NCBI RefSeq assembly: GCF_900604485.1
Contig: NZ_UWOP01000001.1
Coordinates: 2,308,501-2,372,500 of the forward strand
Direction of reading: 5' to 3'
DNA: 64,000 nucleotides
Origin: Enterococcus mediterraneensis
Lineage (GTDB): Bacteria; Bacillota; Bacilli; Lactobacillales; Enterococcaceae
The notes below the pieces were generated by a model, which was not told the DNA's origin, did no database searches, and saw only the letters and a program-made list of their open reading frames with translations. The position numbers and the translations under genes are program-made. Shown piece after piece: positions 1-9,520 of the stretch. Each line of letters opens with the position of its first letter. The first letter of the stretch is position 1.

Positions 1-896
1 GCTTGACTGTTCATCGGGAACACGCAAAAGCAGAATTAGCGGCACTGATCCGAATGAATGGCTCACTGAGTTTGACTAATCATCAATTCGTCTTGAACAT
101 TCAAACTGAAAATGCTGCGATTGCCAGACGAATCTATTCTCTGTTAAAAGATCACTTTAATGTCCGCAGCGAATTGCTGGTACGGCGCAAAATGAAATTG
201 AAGAAGAATAATGTTTATATCGTTCGTTTGAAGCAAGATACGCAGCGGGTACTGAATGAATTAGACATCATGGACGGCATGATGTTCCATACGCATGTAT
301 CTGATGAAATCATGGGCAATGCGCAAAAAATGCGTTCGTATCTTCGGGGAGCTTTCATGGCTTCTGGTTCGGTGAACAATCCAGAGACCAGCCGTTATCA
401 TTTAGAAATCTATTCTATTTATGAAGAGCACAACCAAGATATTTGCGATATGCTGAATTACTATGATTTGAATGCCCGCATGTTGGAGCGGCGCAACGGC
501 TATATTTCCTATCTCAAAGGAGCCGAAAAGATCGCTGATTTTTTGACGTTGATCGGTGCTACGAACTCAATGCTGAAATTCGAAGATGTTCGGATCGTCC
601 GGGATATGCGCAATTCTGTGAATCGCTTGGTGAATTGTGAAACAGCCAATCTGAACAAAACCATCGATGCCGCTTCTAAACAAATCGACAATATCCAATT
701 TATCGAACAACATGTCGGTTTACAGGCATTACCGGAAAAATTACAGGAAATCGCTGAATTGCGATTGGAACATCCTGAGGTCAGTTTGAAAGAATTAGGG
801 GAAATGATCCCCTCTGGTGCGATCTCCAAATCAGGGATCAACCATCGAATCCGCAAAATCAATGAATTTGCAGAACGATTACGGGAAAAAGCTTAA
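1..896 (+). CDS. whiA: WhiA family DNA-binding protein, 5' end missing
   Basis: WhiA is a conserved Gram-positive protein that pairs a LAGLIDADG-homing-endonuclease-like fold with a C-terminal helix-turn-helix; it is linked to cell division and chromosome segregation in Firmicutes. The visible 297 codons match nearly the whole family length. Roughly the first 15-20 residues lie upstream of the window, so the TTG at base 3 is not a true start. The C-terminal part carries the conserved segment [14 protein letters not shown], which belongs to the HTH. A strong bidirectional hairpin follows the stop. Identity is secure; the precise regulatory role in this organism is unknown. Confidence 0.93.
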   Translation, partial: LTVHREHAKAELAALIRMNGSLSLTNHQFVLNIQTENAAIARRIYSLLKDHFNVRSELLVRRKMKLKKNNVYIVRLKQDTQRVLNELDIMDGMMFHTHVSDEIMGNAQKMRSYLRGAFMASGSVNNPETSRYHLEIYSIYEEHNQDICDMLNYYDLNARMLERRNGYISYLKGAEKIADFLTLIGATNSMLKFEDVRIVRDMRNSVNRLVNCETANLNKTIDAASKQIDNIQFIEQHVGLQALPEKLQEIAELRLEHPEVSLKELGEMIPSGAISKSGINHRIRKINEFAERLREKA

Positions 897-960
897 AAAA
901 ACTGCAAGCAAGAAACTGTGAAACAAAGATGTTTGACAGTTTCAGCGCTTGCAGTTTTTT
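895..960. terminator. Long bidirectional terminator hairpin between whiA and the thioredoxin-fold gene
   Basis: The arms AAAAACTGCAAGC and GCTTGCAGTTTTT enclose a second stem (GAAACTGT/ACAGTTTC) that continues into AAACA/TGTTT around a four-base loop. The A-rich and T-rich ends make it usable in both directions, which suits the convergent neighbours. Confidence 0.85.
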
Positions 961-964
961 GTTT

Positions 965-1489
965 TCAGCTTTCGCTCTCGATATAGCGTTTCAAGTCTTC
1001 AAGATCCACCGATTCATCAAAAATCTTATCCTCGATAATGATCGTGGGCACAAAGCGGATATTAGCCCGTTCCGCTTCGTCGATGATCGCTTCTGTGGTC
1101 AGGCTGTCTTCATAGTTTTCCAAACTTAATTGTTGTTCAGCGAATTTGGCTACTTCTTCTAATTCAAGATTGCCCCATTGATCTTGGGTTTCATAGATAC
1201 GGGTGATGTCAGCAAAAGCTTTTTTTGTATCTCCTTTTGTGACGTAGCGATGCATGACATTGCCTCGTTGCAGTGATTCTTTTTCTTTATCAAAAAGTTT
1301 GATGACACGGTAAGCTTTTTTATCTTTCACAGCTTGATCGATGATCTCTTTTGATTTTTTGAACCATTCGCGGCAATAAGGGCAGCGCAGATTGACGAAT
1401 TCGATGATCGCTTTTGGCGCGTTTGTATCTCCGATGATGACGCCTACATCGGTATTTGTTTCCAGTCGATTGATTTCTGTGATATCCAT
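965..1489 (-). CDS. DsbA-family thioredoxin-fold protein
   Basis: A 174-residue protein with a CPYC redox motif near residue 37 and the cis-proline loop FVPT near residue 149, the layout of DsbA/FrnE-like thiol oxidoreductases. There is no signal peptide or lipobox, so it probably acts in the cytoplasm or with a partner. I chose the ATG at 1489 because a GGGGGG ribosome site lies just upstream; an ATG five codons earlier would sit before that site. It converges on whiA and is divergent from cdaA. The substrate cannot be read from the sequence. Confidence 0.8.
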   Translation of the reverse strand: MDITEINRLETNTDVGVIIGDTNAPKAIIEFVNLRCPYCREWFKKSKEIIDQAVKDKKAYRVIKLFDKEKESLQRGNVMHRYVTKGDTKKAFADITRIYETQDQWGNLELEEVAKFAEQQLSLENYEDSLTTEAIIDEAERANIRFVPTIIIEDKIFDESVDLEDLKRYIESES

Positions 1490-1694
1490 AATAGATCCCC
1501 CCATAACTAGTGTAACGAAAAAACGTCAAAGAAAAAAGTGGCAGACGTATTTTTTTCGAATATCAAAATAACTGAAAATAAGTCGTTTGTGGAGGGTGAA
1601 ACATGAAACTTGTCAGAAAGTGCGCTTTGATAGTTGAAAGTTTTATGAAAATAGCAAGAAAAGGGTTTTTTTCACTAATTTGAAAGACAACCTG

Positions 1695-1703
1695 TGGTAT
1701 ACT
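1695..1703 (+). promoter_or_regulatory. Extended -10 promoter for cdaA
   Basis: TG-N-TATACT lies about 37 bases before the cdaA start codon. No convincing -35 at 17 bp is visible, which is common for extended -10 promoters. Confidence 0.55.
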
Positions 1704-1739
1704 TATTTTTGTAAAGTCTTAAGTAAAGGAAGGCTGTCT

Positions 1740-2630
1740 ATGTTTGATTTCGGGGAATTATTTAATGTTGATTATTGGAGACAATTATTTTCGGTGGACT
1801 TTTTTTCGCTGAAATTTTTTATAAACATTTTAGATGTTTTAGTAGTATGGTATATCATTTATAAATTGATCAAGTTGGTTCAAGGCACAAAAGCGATCCA
1901 GCTCTTTAAGGGAGTCGCTGTTTTTATTGTGATCCGGATTTTAGCGGAGATGCTGGGGCTCCATACGCTATCATGGCTGATGAATCAAGTCATTACTTAT
2001 GGGGTGATCGCGGCGATCGTGATCTTTCAGCCGGAAATTCGTCGCGGGCTGGAACATTTAGGGCGAAGTTCGTTTTTCCGAGCGTCAAAGCAAGAACGCA
2101 AAAAAGACGAAAAAATGGTCTTGGCATTGGACAAGGCAGTCCAATATATGTCTAAACGGAAAATCGGCGCACTGATCGCTATCGAGCGGAATACAGGTTT
2201 GGAAGAATATGTGGAGACCGGGATACCGTTGGATGCGGATATTACTGGAGAATTGCTGATCAATATCTTCATTCCTAATACACCGCTGCATGATGGTGCG
2301 GTGATTATTCAAAATGAAAAAATCGCGGTTTCTTCTGCGTATCTGCCGCTTTCTGAAAGTATGCTGATACCTAAAGAATTCGGAACACGCCATCGGGCCG
2401 CTGTCGGAATCAGTGAAGTAAGTGATGCGGTAACTTTAGTGGTATCTGAAGAGACCGGGGACGTCAGCATCACATTGAATAATGAATTGCTTGCAGGATT
2501 GACACAGGAAGAATATTTGGCTATTCTACGGAGGGAACTGGTCCCAGAAGAAAAAACAAAAGAGAAAAACCGCAAAAATATTTTGCAATCCTTTATCGAC
2601 GGTGTCACTAGTAAAGGAGGACGCAAATGA
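1740..2630 (+). CDS. cdaA: Diadenylate cyclase CdaA (c-di-AMP synthase)
   Basis: A membrane-bound enzyme that condenses two ATP into c-di-AMP, the messenger controlling potassium and osmolyte balance and cell-wall stability in Firmicutes. The 296-residue protein has about three N-terminal membrane helices (first ~100 residues) and then the DAC domain with its DGA signature (HDGAVII, near residue 183) and RHRAAVG (near 217). I start it at 1740, behind an AAGGAAGG site; upstream in-frame codons overlap the promoter. It overlaps cdaR by 4 bp, with glmM next: the conserved cdaA-cdaR-glmM module, in which CdaR and GlmM modulate the cyclase. Confidence 0.96.
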   Translation: MFDFGELFNVDYWRQLFSVDFFSLKFFINILDVLVVWYIIYKLIKLVQGTKAIQLFKGVAVFIVIRILAEMLGLHTLSWLMNQVITYGVIAAIVIFQPEIRRGLEHLGRSSFFRASKQERKKDEKMVLALDKAVQYMSKRKIGALIAIERNTGLEEYVETGIPLDADITGELLINIFIPNTPLHDGAVIIQNEKIAVSSAYLPLSESMLIPKEFGTRHRAAVGISEVSDAVTLVVSEETGDVSITLNNELLAGLTQEEYLAILRRELVPEEKTKEKNRKNILQSFIDGVTSKGGRK

Positions 2631-3745
2631 GTTCTAAAGAATCAAAAGGCAGTGTGTTATATGCAGTGCTGGCTTTGCTGTTCAGTCTTGTTTTGTTTTT
2701 CAATGTCAATGGGAATAATAATTTGACAGCAAGTCTGACAAGTACGCCGGAAGCTTATGAAGAAGATGCGACAAATGTTCCGGTACACTTGATCTATGAG
2801 TCTTCAAAATATTACATCCATGGCTATGAACCAACTGTCAAAGTTAAATTGAAAAGTGCAAATCGTATCCAGCTGAATTCTGAAGCGAACGAAGATACCC
2901 GAAGTTTCCGAGTGATCGCCGATCTTTCCAATTTATCAGAAGGCACCCATGAAGTAAAACTTCGCGTCAACGGATTGAGCAGTGCAGTCACTGCCTCAGT
3001 CGATCCGGGAACCGTTACAGTCACGATAGAAAAGAAAGTGACGAAAACGTTTGAAGTTGAACCAGTCGTTTCAAGTGCCAATCTGGAAGAAGGCTATCAA
3101 ATCGAAAAAGTGTCGGTTGATCCAAAAGAAGTCGATATAACGACAGGGGACAAAACTCTTGAATTGATCGATCGAGTCGTTGCTACCGTCGATCCGGAAA
3201 AAGTAGCTTCCAAAGATGTTGAAGAAACTGTCGACGTCCAAGCTTTGGATGAGAAAGGCAACAGTTTGAGCATTCAAGCAGAACCTGCCAAAGTCGATGT
3301 CCAAGTGGGATTAACAGCTCCTGAAAAAACGGTAGGTCTGTATGCTGCGCAAGTAGGGAAATTACCGTCAGGCGTCTCAGGTTATACCTTTAGTCTGTCA
3401 CAACTGACAGCAAAACTCAGAGGTCCGTTGTCTGATATCAACAATACGAATAATATTGGGATCCCGGTAGATATAACGGGAATCAGAGAAGCGACCACCA
3501 AAACGGTAGAGATTCCGGTCGATGATGGTCATCAAATCGATCCGAAGACGGTCTCTGTTCATATCGTGCCAATCATGATAGAATCTGATGAAACCACAGA
3601 AAGAACAGAAAATACACCGGCTTCGACCAGCCAGCCTGCTTCTTCGCAGGAATCGACTTCAGTCGCAGACAGATCAGAAGAATCTTCGCAAACGACGACG
3701 CAAGAATCGCAGGAAACGCAAGAAACAACTAATGACAACAACTAG
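2627..3745 (+). CDS. cdaR: CdaR/YbbR-domain regulator of CdaA
   Basis: CdaR is a membrane-anchored extracellular protein that binds and modulates CdaA. The 372-residue protein has one N-terminal membrane helix (about residues 9-27) followed by repeated YbbR beta domains (roughly 50-310). It ends in a low-complexity tail rich in Ser, Thr, Glu and Gln (from about residue 325), which looks like a disordered spacer. Its start ATGA overlaps the cdaA stop, so the two are translationally coupled. YbbR repeat proteins vary in length, and the tail is the most variable part. Confidence 0.93.
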   Translation: MSSKESKGSVLYAVLALLFSLVLFFNVNGNNNLTASLTSTPEAYEEDATNVPVHLIYESSKYYIHGYEPTVKVKLKSANRIQLNSEANEDTRSFRVIADLSNLSEGTHEVKLRVNGLSSAVTASVDPGTVTVTIEKKVTKTFEVEPVVSSANLEEGYQIEKVSVDPKEVDITTGDKTLELIDRVVATVDPEKVASKDVEETVDVQALDEKGNSLSIQAEPAKVDVQVGLTAPEKTVGLYAAQVGKLPSGVSGYTFSLSQLTAKLRGPLSDINNTNNIGIPVDITGIREATTKTVEIPVDDGHQIDPKTVSVHIVPIMIESDETTERTENTPASTSQPASSQESTSVADRSEESSQTTTQESQETQETTNDNN

Positions 3746-3772
3746 ACATAAGATAGAGAGGGTAAAATGACA

Positions 3773-5128
3773 ATGGGAAAATATTTTGGAACCGATGGTG
3801 TAAGAGGAGAAGCAAACCTTGAACTTACTCCAGAGTTAGCATTCAAATTAGGACGCTATGGCGGCTACGTTTTAAGCCAACATGAAAACGGTGAAAGAAG
3901 ACCGCGGGTTTTGGTAGGTCGTGATACTCGGATTTCGGGACAATTATTGGAAAATGCGCTGATCGCCGGATTGCTTTCAGTTGGGATCGAAGTTTTCCAA
4001 CTTGGCGTGATCTCTACACCGGGGGTTGCTTATTTGACAAGAGTACAAAAAGCGAGTGCCGGGGTCATGATCTCTGCTTCCCATAATCCAGCACAAGACA
4101 ACGGAATCAAATTCTTCGGCAGCGATGGATTCAAACTGGTAGATGATCAAGAATTAGAGATCGAAGCGCTATTGGATGCTCCTGAAGATACATTGCCACG
4201 ACCTTCTGCTGAAGGTTTGGGGACGGTGGAAGAATTTCCGGAAGGTTTGCTGAAATACTCTCAATTTTTGAAACAAACGATCAATGATGATCTATCTGGT
4301 TTGACTGTCTGCATCGATGCAGCGAACGGAGCGACAGCGACAACAGTCAATCGTCTGTTTGCTGATTTGGAAACAGATTTCCACACGATCGGTACTTCTC
4401 CAAACGGTTTGAACATCAATGATGGAGTTGGCTCGACTCATCCGGAAAAATTAGCAGAATTTGTTGTTGAAAAAGGTGCGGATGCCGGTCTGGCTTTTGA
4501 CGGCGACGGCGACCGGGTCATTGCGGTAGACGAATTGGGTAATATCGTTGACGGCGATAAGATCATGTATATTTGTGCAAAATACTTATCTGAAAAGAAA
4601 CGCTTGAAACAAGATACGATCGTGACAACTGTCATGAGTAATCTTGGTTTCCATAAAGCTGTAGAAGCGATCGGTTTGAAAGATGTGATCACTCAAGTAG
4701 GTGACCGTTACGTTGTAGAAGAAATGCGCAAAAACGATTATAATTTTGGCGGGGAACAATCCGGACATATGATCTTTTTAGATTTCAATACGACTGGTGA
4801 TGGCATGCTGTCTGGTATCCAACTGTTGAATATCATGAAACAAACCGGCAAGAAATTGTCTGAATTGGCAGCAGAAGTAACCATCTATCCGCAAAAACTA
4901 GTTAACATCCGGGTATCCAACAAAAACGGTGCGATGGAAGTTCCAGCTATCAAAGCAGTCATCGAAGAAGCTGAAAAAGAAATGAACGGTGAAGGCCGCA
5001 TCTTAGTTCGCCCTTCCGGTACTGAACCATTATTGCGAGTAATGGCAGAAGCGCCAACTGACGAAAAAGTTGAATACTATGTCGAAAAAATCGCCGATGT
5101 CGTTCGCAAAGAAATCGGGATCGATTAA
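3773..5128 (+). CDS. glmM: Phosphoglucosamine mutase
   Basis: Converts glucosamine-6-phosphate to glucosamine-1-phosphate for peptidoglycan precursors. The 451-residue protein shows the active-site serine loop SASHNP (Ser near 103), the Mg-binding DGDGDR (near 243) and the C-terminal phosphate loop RPSGTEP. Two in-frame ATGs (3767 and 3773) follow a GAGAGGG site; I prefer 3773 because the family normally begins MGKYFGTDG. It is the third gene of the cdaA unit. It converges on glmS, the enzyme making its substrate, with a shared terminator between them. Confidence 0.97.
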   Translation: MGKYFGTDGVRGEANLELTPELAFKLGRYGGYVLSQHENGERRPRVLVGRDTRISGQLLENALIAGLLSVGIEVFQLGVISTPGVAYLTRVQKASAGVMISASHNPAQDNGIKFFGSDGFKLVDDQELEIEALLDAPEDTLPRPSAEGLGTVEEFPEGLLKYSQFLKQTINDDLSGLTVCIDAANGATATTVNRLFADLETDFHTIGTSPNGLNINDGVGSTHPEKLAEFVVEKGADAGLAFDGDGDRVIAVDELGNIVDGDKIMYICAKYLSEKKRLKQDTIVTTVMSNLGFHKAVEAIGLKDVITQVGDRYVVEEMRKNDYNFGGEQSGHMIFLDFNTTGDGMLSGIQLLNIMKQTGKKLSELAAEVTIYPQKLVNIRVSNKNGAMEVPAIKAVIEEAEKEMNGEGRILVRPSGTEPLLRVMAEAPTDEKVEYYVEKIADVVRKEIGID

Positions 5129-5136
5129 AGCAAAAT

Positions 5137-5175
5137 AAAACGACCTTAAAGTCTGAGACTTTAAGGTCGTTTTTT
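5137..5175. terminator. Bidirectional terminator between glmM and glmS
   Basis: AAAACGACCTTAAAGTC and its exact complement enclose a three-base loop, flanked by A and T runs, so it can stop both glmM and glmS transcripts. Confidence 0.92.
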
Positions 5176-6981
5176 CTATTCCACAGTAACTGATTTTGCC
5201 AGATTGCGGGGCTTGTCTACATCAAATCCTCGTTGCAATGTCGCATAATAAGCGATCAGCTGGGTAGGGATCACAGAAATCAAGCTGGTCAATAATGGAT
5301 GGACTGTCGGTAAGATGATCTGGTCAGTCTCTTTTGCCAATTCTTCGCTGACTATAGTCAATGTTTTGGCACCGCGACTTTCGACTTCCTTGAGGTTGCC
5401 GCGAGTATGAGAACCAGTGATCTCTTCCGTGATGATTCCGATAACCGGTGTATCTTCTTCGATCAATGCGATCGTTCCGTGTTTCAACTCGCCGGCGGCA
5501 AAACCTTCAGCTTGGATGTATGAGATCTCTTTCAGTTTCAGGGCGGCTTCCAAAGAGACATAATAGTCATTGCTGCGGCCAATATAAAAAGCGTTTCTGG
5601 TGTCTGTCAAATAATCGGCGGCCAGTTCTTGGATCAACGCTTTTTCGTTGATGACTGTTTCCATTCCTGAAGCGATCAATCCCAATTCGTGAGCGATATC
5701 CAGTTCAAGGGCGATAGGATTTGCTTGATATTCCCCAACTTTTTTAGCTAAAAGCGCCAAGACAGCGATCTGAGCGGTATAGGCTTTTGTAGATGCTACC
5801 GCGATCTCTGGTCCTGCATGCAGCAATAGTGTATAGTCTGCTTCTCGAGACAAAGTCGATCCGGCAACATTTGTGATCGTCAATGAAGGGAAGCCGAGCT
5901 GATTGGTTTTTACCAATACTTGACGACTGTCGGCGGTTTCTCCGCTTTGAGTCAAATAAATGAAAAATGGTTTTTTAGATAACAACGGCATATCATAGCC
6001 GAATTCACTGGAAAGATGGACTTCGACTGGGATTTCAGCTAATGTTTCAATGAACTTTTTCGCTGCCCAACCGGCGTGACTGCTGGTTCCGCAAGCGACG
6101 ATATAGATGCGGTCGCTTCCCGCTAGCTCTTTGATCAATTGAGAGTCCATAACGATCTGACCGTCTGTAGTGTAATGTTCAACGATTCGACGCATAACAG
6201 CCGGCTGTTCATCGATCTCTTTCAGCATATAATAAGGGTAGGTACCTTTTTCGATATCAGAAGCATCGAAGGTTGCTTGATAAGGCGCACGTGTGATTTC
6301 ATTCCCCGCGATATCTTCAATAGTGATATGATCAGCGCGAACGGTCACCATCTCGCCGTCTTCTAATTCAACGAAACGATCCGTTTGATCCAGCATTGCT
6401 AGAGCATCACTGCAAAGCACATTGAAACCATCACCTAACCCGATCAATAACGGGCTTTTATTTTTTGCAACATAGATAGTTTCAGGGTCTTTTCTGTCTA
6501 CTAATGCAAAGGCATAAGAGCCGCGGATCAATCCAAGTGTTTTTTTGAAGGCTTCTTTGACTGTAGTACCGGAAGCCATCATTTTTTCTACTAAATGAAC
6601 AACGATCTCTGTATCTGTTTGACCGATGAAATGATCTTCTGAAAGATATTCTTGATGCAATGCTTCGAAATTCTCGATCACTCCGTTGTGGACCAAGACC
6701 AATCGTTGGCTGGCAGAAGTATGGGGGTGGGCGTTTGCTTCACTAGGTTTTCCGTGAGTTGCCCAGCGAGTATGACCGATTCCCATCGTTCCTGTAGTAG
6801 AAGGGGTGATCTTTTCTTCCAAGTTTCTGATCCGACCTTGCGCTTTAACTAAATGAGCTGTTTCAGCGTTTGCCACGAACAAACCGGCTGAATCGTATCC
6901 TCGATATTCTAAGCGTTCCAATCCTTTTAAAATTACTTCTTCTGCATGTTCTTTTCCAATAATTCCTACAATTCCGCACAT
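5176..6981 (-). CDS. glmS: Glutamine-fructose-6-phosphate aminotransferase
   Basis: Makes glucosamine-6-phosphate from fructose-6-phosphate and glutamine, the entry step to amino-sugar and cell-wall synthesis. The 601 residues are full length. The N-terminal glutaminase domain begins MCGIVGIIG with the nucleophile Cys2; two SIS sugar-isomerase domains follow (about 280-600), including CGTSSHAG and SQSGETADS; the end is the family tail KSVTVE. An AGGAAAG site precedes the ATG. A glmS ribozyme lies in the leader, so the mRNA should be cleaved when glucosamine-6-phosphate is plentiful. Confidence 0.98.
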   Translation of the reverse strand: MCGIVGIIGKEHAEEVILKGLERLEYRGYDSAGLFVANAETAHLVKAQGRIRNLEEKITPSTTGTMGIGHTRWATHGKPSEANAHPHTSASQRLVLVHNGVIENFEALHQEYLSEDHFIGQTDTEIVVHLVEKMMASGTTVKEAFKKTLGLIRGSYAFALVDRKDPETIYVAKNKSPLLIGLGDGFNVLCSDALAMLDQTDRFVELEDGEMVTVRADHITIEDIAGNEITRAPYQATFDASDIEKGTYPYYMLKEIDEQPAVMRRIVEHYTTDGQIVMDSQLIKELAGSDRIYIVACGTSSHAGWAAKKFIETLAEIPVEVHLSSEFGYDMPLLSKKPFFIYLTQSGETADSRQVLVKTNQLGFPSLTITNVAGSTLSREADYTLLLHAGPEIAVASTKAYTAQIAVLALLAKKVGEYQANPIALELDIAHELGLIASGMETVINEKALIQELAADYLTDTRNAFYIGRSNDYYVSLEAALKLKEISYIQAEGFAAGELKHGTIALIEEDTPVIGIITEEITGSHTRGNLKEVESRGAKTLTIVSEELAKETDQIILPTVHPLLTSLISVIPTQLIAYYATLQRGFDVDKPRNLAKSVTVE

Positions 6982-7024
6982 AATGACTTTCCTACTTTCG
7001 CTATATTCATTATATGTTTCTATC

Positions 7025-7160
7025 TGCGCGACAAATGGTTTGTTTAAGCCTCACGACTTTGTTTTGTATTTGTCTGTAGAGTGCAGTCCCTAGAGTCACC
7101 CGCCGAATTTTCGATAAACTCTTTCCTCGTCATCTGTAAAGAACAGATCTGGCGCTGTTT
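7025..7160 (-). ncRNA. glmS self-cleaving ribozyme riboswitch
   Basis: Read on the minus strand, the leader contains the glmS ribozyme landmarks in the right order: the cleavage site A|GCGCC (between 7156 and 7155), the P2 stem ATCTGT/ACAGAT with a five-base loop, then GACGAGG, GTTTATCGA, TTCGGCGG and GTGACTCT, followed by the P3-P4 region up to about 7025. The known class is activated by glucosamine-6-phosphate and lowers expression of the gene just downstream, here glmS. The 3' boundary is approximate. The core sequence match makes the identification firm. Confidence 0.93.
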
Positions 7161-7211
7161 CCTATTGGTATAGATTACTCCTTTCTATCTTTTTTATAGA
7201 AACATACTAAT

Positions 7212-7240
7212 AGAATAAAATTAATTACATTTGATGTCAA
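7212..7240 (-). promoter_or_regulatory. glmS promoter
   Basis: On the minus strand, TTGACA (7240-7235) and TATTCT (7217-7212) are 17 bp apart. Transcription would start near 7205, about 50 bases upstream of the ribozyme cleavage site. The 11-base word TATTGGTATAG occurs on both sides of this promoter (7163 and 7261 on the plus strand). Confidence 0.8.
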
Positions 7241-7405
7241 TTATTTTTTTATTTTAATTATATTGGTATAGTAGTTATTGCGGAAAACTGGTCTTTGGAG
7301 CAGCCGAAAAAGAAAAAGCAGGTCTTTGAATAGCATGAGGAAAAAATTTACTATCATATTTGATTACAATTCGATACAATTAGGAGGTATAAAAGGAGTG
7401 AGAAG

Positions 7406-7696
7406 ATGGAAAATCAAGTACAGTGTATGACGTTCAAAGAATTAAAGGACATGCTGCATGTATTGGAAGAAAATCCTGAAGTAACAGATGAGACCAAGAT
7501 TTTTTTAGATACTGGCTGGGATAGTCTGCAAGAAATTCTTCCTGGTGCTGTCTCAACCAGAGAGGCACAGACTTTCCAAGTGGAAGATCCGTTGACGAAA
7601 GAAACATTCCAAGGATATTCTTTAGTGGAAAAAGCGGAAAAGATGCATGCAAGTGGTGCGAAAGAAACGGTGATCGTCATCGAAAATCTATATTAA
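7406..7696 (+). CDS. Small acidic protein of unknown function
   Basis: A 96-residue soluble, acidic protein that I do not assign to a family. It has no membrane segment, signal peptide or cysteine pair suggesting a metal site. A good AAAAGGAG ribosome site precedes the ATG. It sits 15 bases before sppA and reads in the same direction, so co-transcription is likely. Codon use is like that of its neighbours, which supports a real gene. Confidence 0.7.
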   Translation: MENQVQCMTFKELKDMLHVLEENPEVTDETKIFLDTGWDSLQEILPGAVSTREAQTFQVEDPLTKETFQGYSLVEKAEKMHASGAKETVIVIENLY

Positions 7697-7711
7697 AGAG
7701 GAGTGGAAAAA

Positions 7712-8740
7712 ATGAATAAGCGCAGATGGGTTGCTGTGGCGATCGCTGTAGGGCTGTTTGTAGTTTCAGCGGCATTTTCTATGATGGGGCCGTCTAAAGC
7801 AGAACAGGAGCAGACGCTGCAAGGGATCAATGCTTTGCTATATGGCAGTAATGAGCTGACGGAAGTGGTGGAAGAAAGCGGGAATACCGATGAACGCATC
7901 GTAAAATTATCACTGAATGGAACCATCGCAGACTCTGGACAGAGCGGTATGTTCAGCACAGAGACCTATAATCATCAAGATTTTCTCAGTCAGTTACAAG
8001 CGATCCAAGAAGATTCCTCGATCAAAGGTGTTTTATTAGAAGTCAATACACCCGGCGGCGGTGTTTATGAAAGTGCAGAGATCGCCAAAGAATTGCAGAA
8101 AATCAAAGATCTGAAGATCCCTTATTATGTTTCTATGAAAAATATGGCGGCAAGCGGCGGCTATTATATCTCAGCAGGCGCCGACAAGATCTTTGCGACA
8201 GATGAAACTCTTACTGGTTCCATCGGAGTCATCATGTCAGGGATCAACTACACGGGATTATTTGAGAAATTAGGGATCGAAGACCAAACTTATAAAAGCG
8301 GTGCTTTAAAAGATATGGGCTCGGCACAGCGCAAACCTACTGAAGAAGACAACAAAGTGATGCAAAGTTTCGTCGATAGCGCGTATGGACGTTTTGTAAA
8401 TATTGTCGCTAAAGGACGTCACATGTCAGAAGAACAAGTTCGTAAATTAGCGGACGGCAGAATCTATGACGGTGCCCAAGCAAAGGAAAATGGTTTGGTA
8501 GATGAGATCGGTTTTCCTGAAGATGCCTTGGCACAACTGAAAAAAGATCAAAAATTGCAAAATGCCGAAGTTTTTTCTTATGAATCTGCTAAAACCGGCT
8601 TTGCTTCCAGCTGGCTCGGTTCTAAAATAGCGGAGTTCCAAGGGCTGAAAATGTCAGACACGAATCGGGTATTTTCTTTATTAGAGAGCATCGGGACTGC
8701 TGAAGCGCCAAAACCTTTGTATTATTACGGAGGTGAATAA
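7712..8740 (+). CDS. sppA: Signal peptide peptidase SppA (family S49)
   Basis: A membrane-anchored serine protease that degrades leftover signal peptides and has been tied to lantibiotic and stress resistance in Bacillus. The 342-residue single-domain form has one N-terminal membrane helix (about residues 6-25), the Ser nucleophile segment AASGGYY and the catalytic Lys in YKSGALKD. I start at ATG 7712, behind AAAGAGGAG; an in-frame GTG at 7703 overlaps that ribosome site. The RDD membrane protein gene follows directly. Confidence 0.93.
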   Translation: MNKRRWVAVAIAVGLFVVSAAFSMMGPSKAEQEQTLQGINALLYGSNELTEVVEESGNTDERIVKLSLNGTIADSGQSGMFSTETYNHQDFLSQLQAIQEDSSIKGVLLEVNTPGGGVYESAEIAKELQKIKDLKIPYYVSMKNMAASGGYYISAGADKIFATDETLTGSIGVIMSGINYTGLFEKLGIEDQTYKSGALKDMGSAQRKPTEEDNKVMQSFVDSAYGRFVNIVAKGRHMSEEQVRKLADGRIYDGAQAKENGLVDEIGFPEDALAQLKKDQKLQNAEVFSYESAKTGFASSWLGSKIAEFQGLKMSDTNRVFSLLESIGTAEAPKPLYYYGGE

Positions 8741-8742
8741 AG

Positions 8743-9440
8743 ATGTCAGAAGAAAAATTTCAACAAGAAACACCGGATTCTTTATATGATTCTCAGGAAA
8801 TGTCCTACGATTCTTTTTCAACCGAACCGGATCGATCAGGACCGCAAGTCGGACCAGATACTCCGCGGGAAAAACAATCTATGCTTGATCAACAGACCCC
8901 ATTTACGCAAGAGCAGATCACAGAGCGGCAAAAAGACTGGCAACGGTTTGAAGAACAAGAAGACGACTATCAGCGCAATCAATTTCCTCATTATTTTTAT
9001 GCCGGCTTTTGGATTCGTTTTTTCGCGTTTTGTTTGGATTTGTTGTGTATCCAAGCCATCACTTCAGGAACGATCGGGCTGGTATATCGCTTACGGGGGC
9101 TGACTCCTGAAAGTAATTTTTGAGTATCTACGGGTTAGCCAGTTTATTGATTTACCTGCTTTATTTTATTTTACTGACAAAACTCAACAAAGGGCAGACG
9201 ATCGGAAAAATGGTCTTCGGCATTCGGGTAGTCAGTTTGGACCAAGCGGAACTCAGTTGGACGACAGTGCTCGTTCGCGAGGGTGCCTGCCGGTTTATTT
9301 TGAAAGGTTTTCCTTTTATCTTAGGCTATCTACCGGCTGCTTTTTCAAACAGAAAACAGCATGTGGGAGATTATTTTTCAAATACAGCAGTCGTTACGCT
9401 GAATTTGATCAAAGCCTTCAATAAAGAAGTCAAAGCTTAA
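8743..9440 (+). pseudogene. RDD-family membrane protein, split by a frameshift
   Basis: The first part (8743-9123, 126 codons) has a polar, acidic N-terminus and then the first RDD helix with RLRGLTPESNF before a TGA. The second part (TTG at 9120 to 9440) carries on in another frame with the remaining helices, the motif GQTIGKMVFGIRVVS and the RDD end VGDYFSNT. Only five T residues stand at the junction; a sixth T would join both halves into one normal RDD protein of about 232 residues. This looks like a one-base deletion in a homopolymer, or a sequencing error. A second reading is that two overlapping pieces are made. The gene directly follows sppA. Confidence 0.8.
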
Positions 9441-9457
9441 TAGAGATAAAAAAATTG

Positions 9458-9505
9458 AATAAACTTGGCGCATCACTTTTTTGAAGATGTTCCAAGTTTA
9501 TTTTA
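9458..9505 (+). terminator. Weak terminator-like hairpin before the TPR gene
   Basis: AATAAACTTGG and CCAAGTTTATT are exact complements around a 23-base loop, followed by a short T-rich stretch that runs into the ribosome site of the next gene. It may attenuate rather than end transcription. Confidence 0.5.
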
Positions 9506-9520
9506 AAGGAGTTAGTTGTA

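Larger units (their letters stand above)
6982..7405. other. glmS leader and divergent promoter region
   Basis: This 424-base gap is mostly explained by the glmS ribosome site, ribozyme and promoter. The remaining plus-strand part (about 7270-7400) contains an AGGAGG-type ribosome site for the small gene at 7406 and AT-rich sequence. I see no other coding region. Confidence 0.7.
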
